Origin: Streblospio benedicti
Lineage: Eukaryota > Annelida > Polychaeta > Spionida > Spionidae
Direction of reading: 5' to 3'
Length of the DNA: 64,000 bases
Assembly: GCA_019095985.1 (NCBI GenBank)
Contig: CM032660.1
Location: 8,331,763-8,395,762, forward strand
In this document: piece after piece, positions 35,270 to 47,551 of the stretch
Position numbering within the stretch: position 1 is the first letter of the stretch
Layout of the letters: the number at the start of each line of letters is the position of its first letter
Notes under the pieces: generated by a model
What the model was told of the DNA's origin: nothing
What the model saw: the letters and a program-made list of their open reading frames with translations, nothing else
Databases searched by the model: none
Made by a program: the position numbers and the translations under genes

Positions 35270-35560
35270 CATTGGAATCACCGTCCTCCTTGCCGTACGT
35301 CTGCCCCAGTCTGGGAAAGAAGGTGCTACAAGAGCTAAAGGTGTCTATTACGATCAGTCTTCCTGTGCCAGCACAAGGATGTCCATATGGTGAGGTGAAG
35401 GACCTTACAAGGTCACTTGTAATAATTTCACAAAGACCGGGAAAAATCCAGAGAGACCACGCCAGAGACCACAAGACCAATTGGATGGACTACTTTCTGC
35501 TAGTGGAGAGTGGTGTTCCTTAAAATACTGCTTTACAGTAAAGAATAACCATGGGTATTT
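35270..35560 (+). other. Conserved exon-like block of the array, copy 3
   Basis: The longest-kept copy: an 83-codon open frame (35272-35523) with VLQELKVSITISLPVPAQGC, then PYGEVKDLTRSLVIISQRPG. It is followed by TTAAAATACTGCTTTAC and AATAACCATGGG, which also follow the copies near 29.45 and 30.69 kb. Confidence 0.45.
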
Positions 35561-36699
35561 AATAGATTGGTTATGTTTTGAAGGGATACTAGCATAATTC
35601 AATAGAATAGCATAGTTGATCTTAAAGTGTGAGTTAGGGCATTCAAAATATTATACACATTACAAATAAGGATTCCATGACGGGCAGACAACTGGAGGCT
35701 GCACGGTAGAAAAGAGCACCAAGACAACTAACTGATACATGTACTTGAAGACCAGTAAGCATTAAATCTACCAGTGTTGCGTATTTTCTGTTGAAATCAA
35801 ATGCATGTAACTTGTGTGTATTTCCTCCTATAATTATGTTTATGAAGCCACTTGATTCAAGTGAGAGTAAACTGATTTTGAAGTGAAAGACCAGAGTTTT
35901 AAATCCGATAACCAGTTTACACGGTATGGTTTATGTTTTGGATGTACAAGAGTAAAATTTAATAGACTAGTGTCATTGTTATTATGTTACAGCAGTTATT
36001 AGTTACTTTTTATTATCCGTTATGTCTATTTTAATATCATTGGTTATTTTATGACATTCAAGAAGTAATACAGCATAATTTTGACATAGAGCTTTGTCGA
36101 AAGTTCTCTTTGCATTTTTATAAGTTTAAAGATGCACTTGTAAATGTGCCTCTAAAAATGCAATGACGGACCCACGGAACTAACTCATTGAAGAGGTCAA
36201 CTCCCAGTACAGTGGAAACCATCAACAAAGTACCCAATGATCCCAAGACAGGTAAGCATGAAATTGAACATATTTATTATTTGTTAAAATGAAACAGTGT
36301 ATAGTTTCTCTTGTGTTAATGTTTATAAAGTGATTATGAACAAACTGGTAAATTTAGATGTGCGCCTATCAGCCTTCCCAAACCAGCTCACCCACCTCCC
36401 AGCACCGCCTGCTGGGCCCTTTCTGCCTTGGCCAGTTTCTGCCCCCTGGCTGGCTGATCCAGGGCGGTCACCAAGCAGCTTGTCCAGTACGCAGACGAGG
36501 GCCAGATACTATGCATGCTTGGGTGTAAGGGCACGGGGGGCGGTGTGGTTGAGAAAGGTTCTCATTGTATCACTTATCAGCATTTCCAATCCGGCACTAG
36601 GGTCAGTGTGGACCTGATTGACATCAGGGAAGTGAAAAGGATGTTACAAACACACACGGAAGCAATCTTGAAAGTTAAGTGTTGATGGTATCTTGGGCT

Positions 36700-37310
36700 A
36701 CCATATGCTGGTGCCAAAACTAGTATGTGAGGGGGGCTGAATGCACAAATTTAAATATATCTTTGGTCAAAGTACAGTTCATCTTCTTGATATTATCACC
36801 ATGGGAATATATGTAAATGGACAATAACTAACTACTACAGTATGTTTGGGGCAATAATGCATAAAATGTTATTTGGCATATTCTAAAACGAACATTTTTG
36901 GCTGTATCCTTAATTCATTAATAGTCCAAATTTGGTCATGGTTTCCCAAGTATTCAAGATCAGTATTCAATGTGGAACAGATCAGTATTCAATACGAAAC
37001 CATATAAGAGTGGTTAAGGGTCGTACTGGAAACAAAGGACGTACATGTCAAAAATGCAGTATTAGGTTACTCTACTATTCCTTAATTACGCAATAAACTC
37101 ATTAATTGTTCACGAACATTGCCCTAAGAAAGCCATCTCGTTTTTGATGGGATGTCAGCAGAGACACAATGCTATAAAGAGAAAATTAACACGCTTGTGC
37201 ATCTGACTGGCATCCGATCACACACTGGTGAACTGTTCGCACCTCTCAAGCTTTGAACATGTTCTCTGACAATACACCATCATCGCCAATAGTCATTACA
37301 CAGTGTCTAA
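36700..37310. other. Spacer, nothing identified
   Basis: AT-rich, with no recognisable gene or repeat. Confidence 0.45.
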
Positions 37311-37316
37311 TACAGC

Positions 37317-37493
37317 CACTCCTACTATCGAGACCACCTCTATAATAAGGCAACCTTTCATAAGGAGACAATTTCTCAAGGACACAAACCGTTATAAAAA
37401 GATCAGTGAGCCTTCATTTAGATTTAAGAGTCCCCCTCTATGAAAACCCCTTTAAAGCAACTCTGGTATTCCTAAAGTGGAGGTTTTGCTGTA
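37317..37493 (-). mobile_element. MITE family 1, decayed copy
   Basis: It holds GAGACCACCTCTATAATAAG, TTTCTCAAGGACACAAACC and the end TGGAGGTTTTGCTGTA. Layout is as in the copy at 54817-54971. Confidence 0.65.
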
Positions 37494-37499
37494 GGTTTT

Positions 37500-40000
37500 C
37501 CGTCTTGCTTGAGTAGTTCGCGTGAACTACACATTCCAGGGAAGGTTTTTGCCTGTTCACTGCGACTGTCATGGTGATTAGTCAGAAAGCTGTGTTCAGA
37601 TCCATCCGCCAGCTGGAGTTTGCCAAAAAAAAAAAACCTTGTCCTGTCTATTAGAGTAGTATACTATAAACCCACACTTTGTTAGCAATGAATTTGCACG
37701 GCAATAGTACGGTTATAAACAGGTATGTACAGTTATGTTGTGTTGCTAGAACACTACCTCCCAATCGACAGCAAGAGCTAAATCAGGTGTGGTTATGGGT
37801 CGTACTGTAAGAAAGGACGTAAAGAGGGAGCATCGAAATTCTATCCTCACTGTTATGGCAAGCTACTATATAGTCATATATACTGTATGGTATAACGTTT
37901 CTAAACCATAGTAGTAGACCTTTATATACCCCCTACCCCTCCCCCACCCATGATGCGGAGGCCCATGGTGGCAAGCTATATATATACACAGTTGTTTATA
38001 GAGTATCAAAAGTTACTCTACTCTTCATTAATCGTAAACCAATTGTTGGCAACATGGATGCTTGGCAGTAACACATGCATGATTGATGCCGTGCACATAA
38101 AATGGTGAAAAATCGCTTAGCTGGGGCTGATGCAGGGATAAGAAATAATGTTTTGAGGTCAGTATTNNNNNNNNNNNNNNNNNNNNNNNNNNNNNNNNNN
38201 NNNNNNNNNNNNNNNNNNNNNNNNNNNNNNNNNNNNNNNNNNNNNNNNNNNNNNNNNNNNNNNNNNCGGTTTAAATATTATGGGTATACGTGAAGTGTAC
38301 ACACGTTATCACTTGCAAAAAAGCAGAGTTCAGATCATATAGCTGGAAAGTGGTCATTTAATCATTAATTGAAACTAATTGAAACTGGAATTTGCAAATT
38401 TATCAAAATGGAAAGTGCACTAAATCTGAACGCTCAGTCATTTGATATATTTAAACACTTAACTAAATGGTTTGTTTCTGATTATGACACCAATAAGGGT
38501 AGAAGCTAGGAATGCTTATAATTATCAATTTGCGAGTTCTGTAAGATAGCATTGTAAGCTAGGAACCATTTCAATTAGAGCAAGAATACTCTTTGAACTA
38601 GATCTGTGCCTGGTAGATTCCCAGAGCTGTTTTTGTAAAAGTGCTCCTTTTTGTGATCTGCAAAACACAGCTATTGGTACTTATCCTGTTTTAAGGGAGT
38701 TTTTAAGGAAAATAAAAAAAAATCCTTTTCCCACCATCTCCATAAAGCCATTGAATATTCATAATGTTAGTTCACACATTATTTTAAAGACAATTAGGAG
38801 TCAATTATTGCTATCCACAACTAGTTCAATTATCACTCATTGATATCCACTTGATACTGATACAATCCACTTAGACACATACACAATATGATTAGACAGC
38901 CATGGCAGGTAGCAGATCGTTTAAGATATATCACGTTGCACGCAGAACGTAATATTTCAAACGTTCTGGGTTAAAAGGACCTATTAATTTATCTAAGTCC
39001 GTCGTAACAACTATAGCACGTACGACGTTAAGCCACAAAGTAACCTATCACTCACGTTTACATCTGCACTGGACCGTTTAGAGCTAATCTACACAAGATA
39101 GAGACTTAACATGCACCCGGCCAGGTGAGAGAACGAGCAAACGACCATTGGCCTTAGTCTGAGGCAGGTGTAGGGCAGGTGTAGTGGTGTACACACTACA
39201 GCTGTGAGTGGAGTGTGGTATAAGCATTGTGATGCGCTATTGTGCAGTTTGTAAGATTTGATTACGTCATAGTGTTTTCAGTGTTTAAGCAAGGCTTCAT
39301 ACCATTAGGACCAGTATTATTTCAATCTTCTTTTAACTTCTGTGACTTATGTATACATTAGATTAATTAGATTAGTCATTGAAATAACCGGATATGTTCT
39401 TTCATTCATGTTGTTTAGTTATTTACAGTGAGAAGTAGTTTTCGTCAAAGGGAACTAGTAGGGAAGAGTATGCTTCTTCATCTGGTGACCTATAATTTCT
39501 TTATAAGCAGAGATGATTGCAATCGTATTGACAATAGATTGTACGGCACAATAAACTCAGTTTTCTTTTATGGGAGTTCATTTTGATTTGGTGATTATGC
39601 TGAGTATAACTGATAAATCCAGAAAATATCAATAAGGTATATTCCTCCACGATCGCTATAAATTGGGTTTTCCATCGTGTATGAACATAGTCAGCTATGG
39701 TAAACAAATATGCTTGTCATAAGAGAGAAGATTGTAATACGCCATGAATTGGTATTGTTAGTAGATATGTGGAGTTCAATGATAATTATATTATAAAAAT
39801 TGTTAAGTTTCAATTAGAAGAGGGTTTCCCACATGAGGTAAATGCGTTGTCAGGTATATTGATTGGGTATGTAATATTCTTACTAATCAAGCAAATAAAC
39901 CATTTTTTTTTGAAAAGAGGTAAGTTGGTTGGGACGTTTTCACAAAAATGAGTATTAATTCCTGAAATTTTTAGTCAATATTAGGTCTAGCACAGAATTA
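37500..40000. other. Spacer including assembly gap, no gene
   Basis: About 2.5 kb with no supportable gene. The short frames over 38102-38293 span unknown bases and mean nothing. Confidence 0.5.
38167..38266. other. Assembly gap, 100 N
   Basis: Exactly 100 N bases, the usual placeholder for a gap of unknown size. The distance across this point cannot be trusted. Confidence 0.98.
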
Positions 40001-40263
40001 CGCTGAAAATCCTGGCCAAGCCTCTGAGGACCAAATCAAAGAACTTAAAGAGCAGAATGTTCAGGACTTGGTTGGCAACACATACGGTCATGCTGAGCAG
40101 TCAGATGACACGCTGTGTGTATAGAGTATTTGGATTTGAAGTTTAAAACGGACAAGTGTTGTTGGACTACATGCTATTGGACAAGTCCAGGGACACAAAC
40201 ACACTGGCTGGATACTATAAAGACTCATTTCCTTGTTTCAGTCCATCGAGCTGACCTTTTTTG

Positions 40264-40611
40264 GATATGGTCATTGCACTGATCCGTAGAGGAGCATCTG
40301 TCAACATTCGGCTCTAACATAGGAGAGCCACTCCTCTTATTCGGGCCATTGTGACTGAAGGACGAGTATACGTAATCTCAGAGATGAGAACACCCACACA
40401 CGTCAACATGATACATGACATAGACTACAAGCAGTACACTGACCAGTCTTATGAGTACACTGGTTGGACGGCGTTGTTCTACGCCTGCAATGGGAGACAG
40501 CCAGGCTCCTGATTCAGAATGGTGCACATTCAACATAGTAAGTTAAGAGTGGAGATACGCCACTGTCTAAGAGCCTTGCAGAACAGCGGAAAGAACTGGT
40601 ATGGAGGAAAT
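40264..40611 (+). pseudogene. Ankyrin-repeat gene relic
   Basis: After a plausible acceptor (TTCCTTGTTTCAG, AG at 40240-40241) the sequence reads DMVIALIRRGASVNIR, a TAA, HRRATPLIRAIVTEG, then YTGWTALFYACNG. A frame change leads to ETARLLIQNGAHS, two stops, and SGDTPLSKSLAEQRKELVW. The T-P-L, G-W-T-A-L, L-I-x-x-G-A-x-x-N pattern is that of ankyrin repeats, modules of about 33 residues for protein binding. Roughly three repeats are recognisable. Upstream (about 40010-40130) EDQIKELKEQNVQDLVG is open to a TAG and may be an earlier exon. The copy is broken. Whether it belongs to the tandem array to the left is not known. Confidence 0.7.
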
Positions 40612-40619
40612 AAAAGCCA

Positions 40620-41900
40620 ATAGCCGTTCCACCAGGTTGTATTGTTTTCAGTCAATCAGAGCCCACGACCAGGGATAGAAGATATTTATCTATTTTTTTG
40701 CCATAATCAATTTTGAATTAGCAGACAACGCTCCCTGCAATCATACAATTTCCACACATAATTTGTTTGAGTATGGAGTATATATTTGGAAAAGATATAT
40801 TTCGTGTTCCTCATATTTGGGAAGAAAAAAGGTTTTGAGTGGCGTCAAATTGATAGTTTGTTGCAGATGTTGGACACGTGTTTTAAGTGACCGCAACATG
40901 CAGTCCTTGACCAATTTTAAACTTTTTTCCAGAGGAGAGAAAATGATGTTGAGGTAAGCATTTAAAATGTGAGCAAGAACAAGATTATATGGAGTTGTTA
41001 CTTTAGGATGTAAAGAAATGGGAACGATTTACAGTGCTATTTAACTATCGTAACCTATATCCAGAATATACAGCACAGGTAAGAAGTGAGGACGGAAAGC
41101 CCAATCTTTTAGCTTTAAATCGTACATTCAATGTTACCAATGTCTTGCATGCATGGGCTCTCAATTGACCCACAGACCAAAATGAAGAGTTTGATGTGAA
41201 TTAGTGGAGAGTAAGAAGTTGCACATCACTTTACCATGTCATTGTGCTTATCAACATCCATCTTACAACTTTGTATCGCTAATGGCAAATGAAATTGCTT
41301 TAGATTGATGACTTTACAAACAAGACATGGACTATGGTAAAGATGGGACTAACATAATTGGATGTTTCATACCTAAACTTTTGTTGGTTATTATTAAGTT
41401 ATTTTCTATTTTCCGAGACTTAATTTGGAATTATGAATAGACTTTGAAGAATAATTACAATTACTTTATCAAAGGACATTTTTTTCAATATTTCGACATT
41501 GAAGTGTCCTCTTCAGCGAAATAAATTTGTTATGATTAATAATTAAATACCCATCTCTTGAATAATTATAAAAAAAGTTATTTCCCTGAAGCTAACATAT
41601 CGAAAAGTTAGGAAAATCGTTTAACAAATGAAATGAAATTATTTTTCAAAGTCTATTTTAAATTTCGAATTAGATTTCCAAACAATTTTTATTCACACCC
41701 TTTCATGTCCGAATTGCCCAAACAGAGGTGGAGATCTTCCATAAATACGCATAAATAACGTATCAAAACGCTATGCTGAAAATTCCAGAGGGCAACAAGA
41801 TTTTATTAGGAGTTGATGAACAGCTGTATATATATTTTCCTCAAGTTTGCCTGTAAATTCAAATATATCAAGTGGCCCTGACTGGACTAACTTCTGACCC
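40620..41900. other. Spacer, exon-like fragments only
   Basis: At about 41006-41080 a short frame VKKWERFTVLFNYRNLYPEY runs into CAGGTAAGAA, a good donor, and could be an orphan exon. Nothing else is recognised. Confidence 0.35.
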
Positions 41901-41904
41901 TTGG

Positions 41905-42190
41905 GGTTGTGAGTTAAGAGTCCCGTCACATCCACTTGATAGTCACAATGGAAGCTGTCTTTAGCTATGTCAATACAGTGGTAGGAGCCTGCTTGATATA
42001 ACAGTGAGAGTAGAATTGAATTCACAAGCAAACTTTTGAAAAATATTTTGTCCATTGGGGTTGTGAGTTAAGAGTCCCACCAGGGGCCACGAAGTCTTTA
42101 GAGTCAAATGGAAGCTACATGTATGTCTTCAGCTATATCGATAAAATGGTAGGCGCTGGTTGATTAACAGTGAGTATAATTTTGATTTGA
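41905..42190 (+). repeat. Dispersed repeat R6, two adjacent copies
   Basis: About 41905-42047 and 42057-42190 share GGGGTTGTGAGTTAAGAGTC, AATGGAAGCT, AGCTAT.TC.AT, ATGGTAGG.GC.TG and TAACAGTGAG. A third relative at about 60530-60725 shares GTCTTCAGCTATGT and GAATT.ATTCACAAGCAAACT. The small - strand frame over the first copy (42055-41771) has a hydrophobic start but no other support. Confidence 0.65.
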
Positions 42191-42624
42191 ATTACTTACA
42201 GCAGCCGATGAGAGGCTACACTGAGATAATAGCTAGACATGGCCAAAGTAGACATTACGTTGTACCTATTGGGGATCCACTAGAAAGATTTGGAGACTAT
42301 TCAGAGTAATGTGATAGACCTACTGTTTTATTCCTAAACCTTCTACAAATATTTATATTCTAACAGTCGCCTGTATATTTTCTAAAGCTTTCAAAAAAGG
42401 GCATCTATGACTCTCATAGAAAATGCAACATACATGCATGGAACGAACATAAGACCATAAATGAAAACAAAAATGCATGTAGTAGGGTGAAATATGTTTA
42501 AAGGCGTGTAGAACTAGCGTGTTACTGTGAAAAAACTAGAAACACCGCGAGTATTTCTATGTTACGGGCAAACAAAGACTAATGTGCACATTTCATTACA
42601 GTTAGTGCCATAGGTTTTGTATTG

Positions 42625-42628
<4 letters not shown>

Positions 42629-42659
<31 letters not shown>
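42629..42659 (+). repeat. Poly(A) run of 31 bases
   Basis: An uninterrupted A run at the left edge of the 42.7-45.0 kb duplication. It may mark the end of an old retroposed copy; no body is recognisable. Confidence 0.8.
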
Positions 42660-42664
<5 letters not shown>

Positions 42665-42729
42665 TTCGCATGTAATTTAAATGTATAAATTGAAGACTAG
42701 TAAGGCCGACGGACTCAAGTCCACACAGT

Positions 42730-45000
42730 GTTTTATATTGTTTTGTTTACTTGGTTATTCATCAAATATACCACTATTGTGGAAAAACATTTGGTGACAG
42801 AAGGTTCACCCACGACACCATGTATTTGAAAATGCTGGTCATTTTAATAGTTCTTGATTTCGCATGACTGTTTTAACATTCAATCAAAATTGATTAAACA
42901 AAGTTGGGAGTGTTAAAAAAAAGAAAGTGCACTTATGCTAGTATTTCAAAAGTGGCGTTTATATAGAAGTCAAACAGAAAGCTGCATAAGAGGGGTTTTA
43001 TCGGACCTTCTAATGAAGCGGCTGGACGTTGTCTCCATTGTCCTAAAGCGGTTCGAAGCTGGTGTAAAAATGCGTGCTGCTGAAGTTACCTTTAGACTGG
43101 CAACAGAAATAGCAATACGGTTCTATGATCTTAAATGACATTGTAGTTAAACATGCTACTCTAGTCTATTACTATACAGTACTTATCTATACAGAAACCT
43201 TAATCATCTACAAGAATAAGTGTCTCAGGACCAGGCAGTGACCTCTGCTATGCTACAGGAGCACAGTTGGCCTCAGCTTAAAGGTAAGCGAACTTTAAAT
43301 GATACTGTGCAGTACTTCCAATTTAAAAAGTACACAGATTTTGAATGCTAAAAATAATTCTATAATGGAAGAAGTCTATAGCCAGAATTTTTACTATAAA
43401 CTTACATCTTTTACAGGGCCACTCTACCAGATCTAGCAAACATTTGCAGTTTGCGCATACTGTTTTAAAAGTACATTGCACAAGGCTATTTGTTATATTT
43501 TATCTTCTTATTTTTAAAAATCTTATTTTTATTCCAAGCCAGCTTTACTGTTGAGCATTTGCCAGAAGAAACATCAGGGAATATCAAGCGCAGGTAAGAA
43601 GTGACTAGGGAAGTTTCAACAACAGAACGGCACTCAGTAATACTTTGTGTGCTTCCGTGGCCAAATGGTAAGGGAGTTGGACTCGTGACCTTCGATTCCT
43701 TGTCGGGTCTGATGGTAAGTGTTGTGCAAACATACCCCTAACAGGTTGCACACTGCTCCGTGGTACCTACACGTTAAATAGGTACAGGTCATTGGGTTGG
43801 AAGAGTGTGTGAGTGAATGTGTGAGTGATTAGCATTGTGCGCTGAATGTGCTGCCAATGCAAGTATGCGAGAACTGATCAAATGATGATTAATACGTGTG
43901 CCAATGACCTGGTGTAAATTGTAAAGTCATGAGAGCCAGACTGGGATCAGGACTATAAACCACCACATTTACATTTACATTTAATTCTATCTGCACATCC
44001 AATGAGAGATGACATGACGTAATGAGGTAGACAAAGTACAGCAGGAGGCGGAGACGCTCGCCCACGCACTGGGCCTCTCAAGAGAACAAATATTGGCAAG
44101 TCTGACCCCCACGACGAAGAATTTTTACATCACTTAGGTGTGTGTTTGAAGTAATACATATATTTTCACATAATCAGCTAGCTATAGGAGAACAGACTCA
44201 CGTCCACAAATATTGTTTTGTACACTTGGGAAAATAATCTGGTGTAGTGACAGAATGTTTGCTCAGGACATCATATATATTTGAAAGTGCTGGTATAATT
44301 TTTCATAATTCTAAGTTCCATACCTTTACAAGGAATAGAATTCATGACTAGCACTGTGTTCAATGTTTAATCAAAGTGATGAACCACAGTTGGGAGTGTT
44401 AAAATGAAGAACGAAGTGCACTTATGAGAGTCTTTCAGAAGTAGCATGGATAAAACGCACAAACAGCAGATCCAATTCAAGAAAAATGCAGACGAGTAAG
44501 GAGTTCTATCGGACATTCTATTGATTCCATTGAAATCTCATGAGCGACTGACTACACCCGGTTTTAAATACCAAGAACAGGGTGGATGTTGTCACCATTG
44601 TCCTCAAGCTGTTTGGAACGGATGTAAAAATGAGTGCGACTGAAGTTACCGTTAGACTGGCCACAACAGAATAGGAAGACTGTTGTGACTGCTGCTATGG
44701 TACAGGAGGAGCGCAGTAGGCCCCAGTGAATGTTAAATGATACTCTGCAATACTTTTAAGTTATAAAATGCGCACTAATTTTGAATGCTAAAAATAATTC
44801 TATGATGCAAGTACTCGAAGTCTATAGCCAGGATCTTGTATTATTAAACTTATTAAATCTTTTACAGAGACACTCTGCCAGGTCTGGCAAACATTTGCAG
44901 CTGAACAAGGATTTTTCTAAAAGCACAATAAACAAGGCTATTTGTTAGATGTTAGATATTCTTTTTTCTTTTTGAAAATCGTTTATCTTTATTCTGATGC
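42730..45000 (+). repeat. Direct duplication of about 0.75 kb, spacing about 1.5 kb
   Basis: About 42730-43480 and 44215-44930 match over most of their length. Shared pieces include ACATTTGGTGACAGAA-like starts, AGTTGGGAGTGTTAAAA, AGTGCACTTATG, TGAAGTTACC.TTAGACTGGC, TTTTGAATGCTAAAAATAAT, TCTATAGCCAG and TCTGGCAAACATTTGCAG. One frame is kept in both: LDVVSIVLKRFEAGVKMRAA against VDVVTIVLKLFGTDVKMSAT, both followed by EVT.RLAT. The left copy carries it in a 67-codon frame (42935-43138). Both end near CAGGTAAG-like donors. I do not recognise the protein. The SINE at 43647 lies between the copies, in only one place, so it is probably later than or outside the duplication. Confidence 0.75.
43647..43984 (+). 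mobile_element. tRNA-derived SINE, fullest copy
   Basis: The head GTGTGCTTCCGTGGCCAAAT then GGTAAGGGAGTTGGACTCGT is like a class II tRNA 5' half (Ser/Leu type). A decayed B box ACCTTCGATTCCT follows. The body includes CAGGTTGCACACTGCTCCGT, GTGAGTGAATGTGTGAGTGA and CAATGACCTGG. The tail is (ACATTT)n, ending about 43984. The head plus hexamer tail is standard SINE structure; a partner LINE is not identified. Confidence 0.85.
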
Positions 45001-45059
45001 AGCTGTTTCTGTTGATTAGCATTTGCAAGAATGTACAAGTGAAGAGATTGATAAGGAAA

Positions 45060-47240
45060 AATTCAAACAACATCACAAAGGTAAGTTAAGGGAAAAAAAA
45101 GGTAAACTTCGACCTGTAACAAGAATTTGGTGATTTAGGACATTGGCGATACATCACAGTACCTCAAATGTATGCATTTACTAGAGAAACTCAGGGGACC
45201 ATAGTTCTATATATGCAACAGAAACAATATGGCAGTCGTTTTTGTGGTTACCGTGACGACAAAATTTAATTTTTCAAATTGGGAAGGCCGTGATTGGTAA
45301 CATTTTTAATGTGTAATAGAATGCGGTTGGTGGTCTCACTCTATAGACCAGTGATATTCAGGGTGGAGAAAAGTGTGAGGTAAAACAAGTGATATCGTGA
45401 AGTTTCATTGTTTAACACGAGCCTTTACAGAAAAGTAGTTGTACAAGCTAGTGTCCGTACAATATTTTATAAATCAAGTTCATTCATCAATGTACTTTAT
45501 GAAAAAAAATTCCTCAGAACTTTGACACTTCGAATTATTGGCAAATCACCAAACGTGGAGATGGCTCATGTGGTATTTGCCACGCCGAATGTTTTTAAAT
45601 TTTTAAATAAAATACTTTTAAACCAAATTGCCAAACAAGTCTGGCGTGTCATTGAACACGTTTTATGCACTTTCCAACAACAAATAAGACTTATTCACTA
45701 GAGGCAGTGTCTTCAAACACCAGAGGAAAAATAAATGAAAAGCGACTTTCGTGAATATATTACATGTATACAACATATTAGAACGAAAAGAAACCCATAC
45801 AAGAACTTCACAAAATACAGGAAAATTCACAACGAACTCCTAACCACCCGGGCATTGAATGAATTCTCAGGAACAACATAAAACAATTCATACTCACGGA
45901 CGAAGCAGTGAATCTATACGAGCGGTAAAAATCGCGAACAAGTTTATACTATGAACATCATGAAAGGAACATGAAGATAAAATCATGAAAAAATGCTTCC
46001 AAATTGTCCACGCTCACCAAAACCTACGACAACCTTTTTTTTGTCGAACATGAACTACGAAATGCCGTCTGTAGTCTCTGTTCGCTGCAGTACCGTCGAG
46101 TCGTTCCGGACGAGTGGACGCAATACACAGCGCAGTTCCGCGCGAGTGATCAGGCAATGAGGCTACCAACCGACGAAAGACGCGCAGTTCCGCAAGAATG
46201 GTCTCGGAGTGAGGCTACCAACTATTGAGGCAAATGTGATATTTGTAATTGCATAATAATGTCAGTTGACTATGTAGAGAGAATATCATGGGACATTTGT
46301 GATATTGAGTAATTGTTTAAAACAAATAAAAATTAAGGCTGATATGAATATGTCTCGTTATAATAGTGAAGCAGCAGCGGCCAAAAAGCTAGCATATTAT
46401 TTAGAGGGGTAACCCACACCGAAATAGCCACATAAAGCTTAATGACATGGACAAATTGTGCACAATGTTGCATGCATAACATGTATGCTAATGATTTCTG
46501 CGTATGGTACATGTATACAGAGTGAACGTATTAGTTTTAAAGCCTAATTCACTATTTGCATGCGTGCGTAGGTGGGTGCGTGTCTGGATGTTTTTATTGG
46601 TGTCACTACGTTCTGAGCCTTAGTATCGACGATCGCACTGACGATCGTCTGTTGCGTTTCGTGTACGGAACACAGTGGCTTAATATGGATGCTAATCCCC
46701 CATGTACTAATGTAGTTTATATCTGTGAAGGATTAAACACCTAATTGAGCCCAGTCATTGGTGCACACTTACAGTACTTTGGCCGATGATGTATTTGATT
46801 ATTTAGTTTAATATTGACATGTGTTATGGTCTTAAATCTCATACATATGAAAGGGATACGCATTACAGCATGAATTCATAAGCGAAGTTCAGCGTATTAA
46901 AGCGAATTGATACTGTGAAATACATGATACGTTTATGTGCTTTGTGTTTTACCAGGAATAAGATGATCATCTCATTCCTGGTTTTATATGCGGCTTTATG
47001 GTTTATTAAATGCATGTATTGTGAAAGTCAAAATGAAAATAAGTGATATCAAATAAAATCAAGTTCATCAACTGATAATACCAGAAGGAAAACATAATGG
47101 TCCCTCCTTTTTGTATATATAAGCCCTAAGCAGTGTGGTATAGGTGACATCAGCCTCAAGCTAACCACAGGTACAGAGCAGCCACTCTAATAGGGTCAGC
47201 ATTGCAAACAAGGCAATACGTACAAACAAGATAATATGCA
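45060..47240. other. Spacer, no supportable gene
   Basis: A 97-codon frame (45408-45701, +) and a 74-codon frame (46004-46228, +) show no known motif. The second contains an internal duplication (CAGTTCCGC..GAGT/GAAT..GAGGCTACCAAC at about 46131 and 46182). TATATATAAG near 47118 resembles a TATA box but has no gene after it. Confidence 0.45.
46368..46436 (+). repeat. Dispersed repeat R5, copy 1
   Basis: GCAGCAGCGGCCAAAAAGCT, then AGCATAT..TTTAGAGGGGTAAC and CCA.ACCGAAATA.CCACAT, recur at 54178-54242 in the same orientation with few changes. Length about 65 bases, no recognisable ends. Confidence 0.75.
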
Positions 47241-47243
47241 AGA

Positions 47244-47415
47244 TACAGCAGAACCTCTCTATTAAGACCACTGGTGGGACCGACTTAAGGTAGCCGCAAT
47301 GGAGAGGTGGTCTAAATATGGAGGTTCCCATTTCTAAGGATTAGGACCGAGAAAAGTGGACATATCATAGAGATTCCTCAATAGAGAGGTGGTCCAAATG
47401 AGAGGTTCTACTGTC
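47244..47415 (+). mobile_element. MITE family 1 copy
   Basis: Left end TACAGCAGAACCTCTCTATT, right end GAGAGGTTCTACTGTC. The interior has AAGACCACTGGTGGGACCGA, GGAGAGGTGGTCTAAATATG and TTAGGACCGAGAAAAGTGG. One of the best-kept copies. Confidence 0.9.
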
Positions 47416-47551
47416 TAAGATACACGAACACATACATCTTGACACAACAGGCTAACATACATCATTCCATTCTCTGATATGATATGAAATGACCCCTGAT
47501 CACTGAAAGTAAGACCCATACAAGCTAGTAAATATCAAACCTGACGAGAAC

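Larger units (their letters stand above)
29290..36700 (+). repeat. Tandem array of exon-like modules, unit about 1.1-1.3 kb
   Basis: Two junction types alternate, each with a good splice donor in the same context (AG then GTAAGCATTAAATTGA-like). Type A donors are at 29658, 30959, 34632 and 35755, each followed by TTTATGAAGAC..GTGATTCAAGTGAGAC-like sequence. Type B donors are at 30095, 31299, 34938 and 36252, each followed by GTTTATG..GATGCATTCA..GGATAAATTTA. Period within a type is about 1.1-1.3 kb. Between them lie repeated blocks such as GGCATTCAAAATACTATACA with CACAGTAGAAAA, and GTGAAGATAGTCCATATTAA. The stretch from 31.8 to 34.4 kb holds rearranged units that also carry SINE copies. Stops occur in most blocks in every frame. 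Either a gene family of very small exons decayed here, or this is a satellite-like array derived from one gene. Confidence 0.75.

Noticed and set aside
41771-42055. 94-codon - strand frame with a hydrophobic start resembling a signal peptide
   Set aside because: It lies across the dispersed repeat R6, whose other copies are not open, so a secreted protein is not supported.
45408-45701. 97-codon + frame
   Set aside because: No recognisable domain or splice context; AT-rich composition makes such frames likely by chance.
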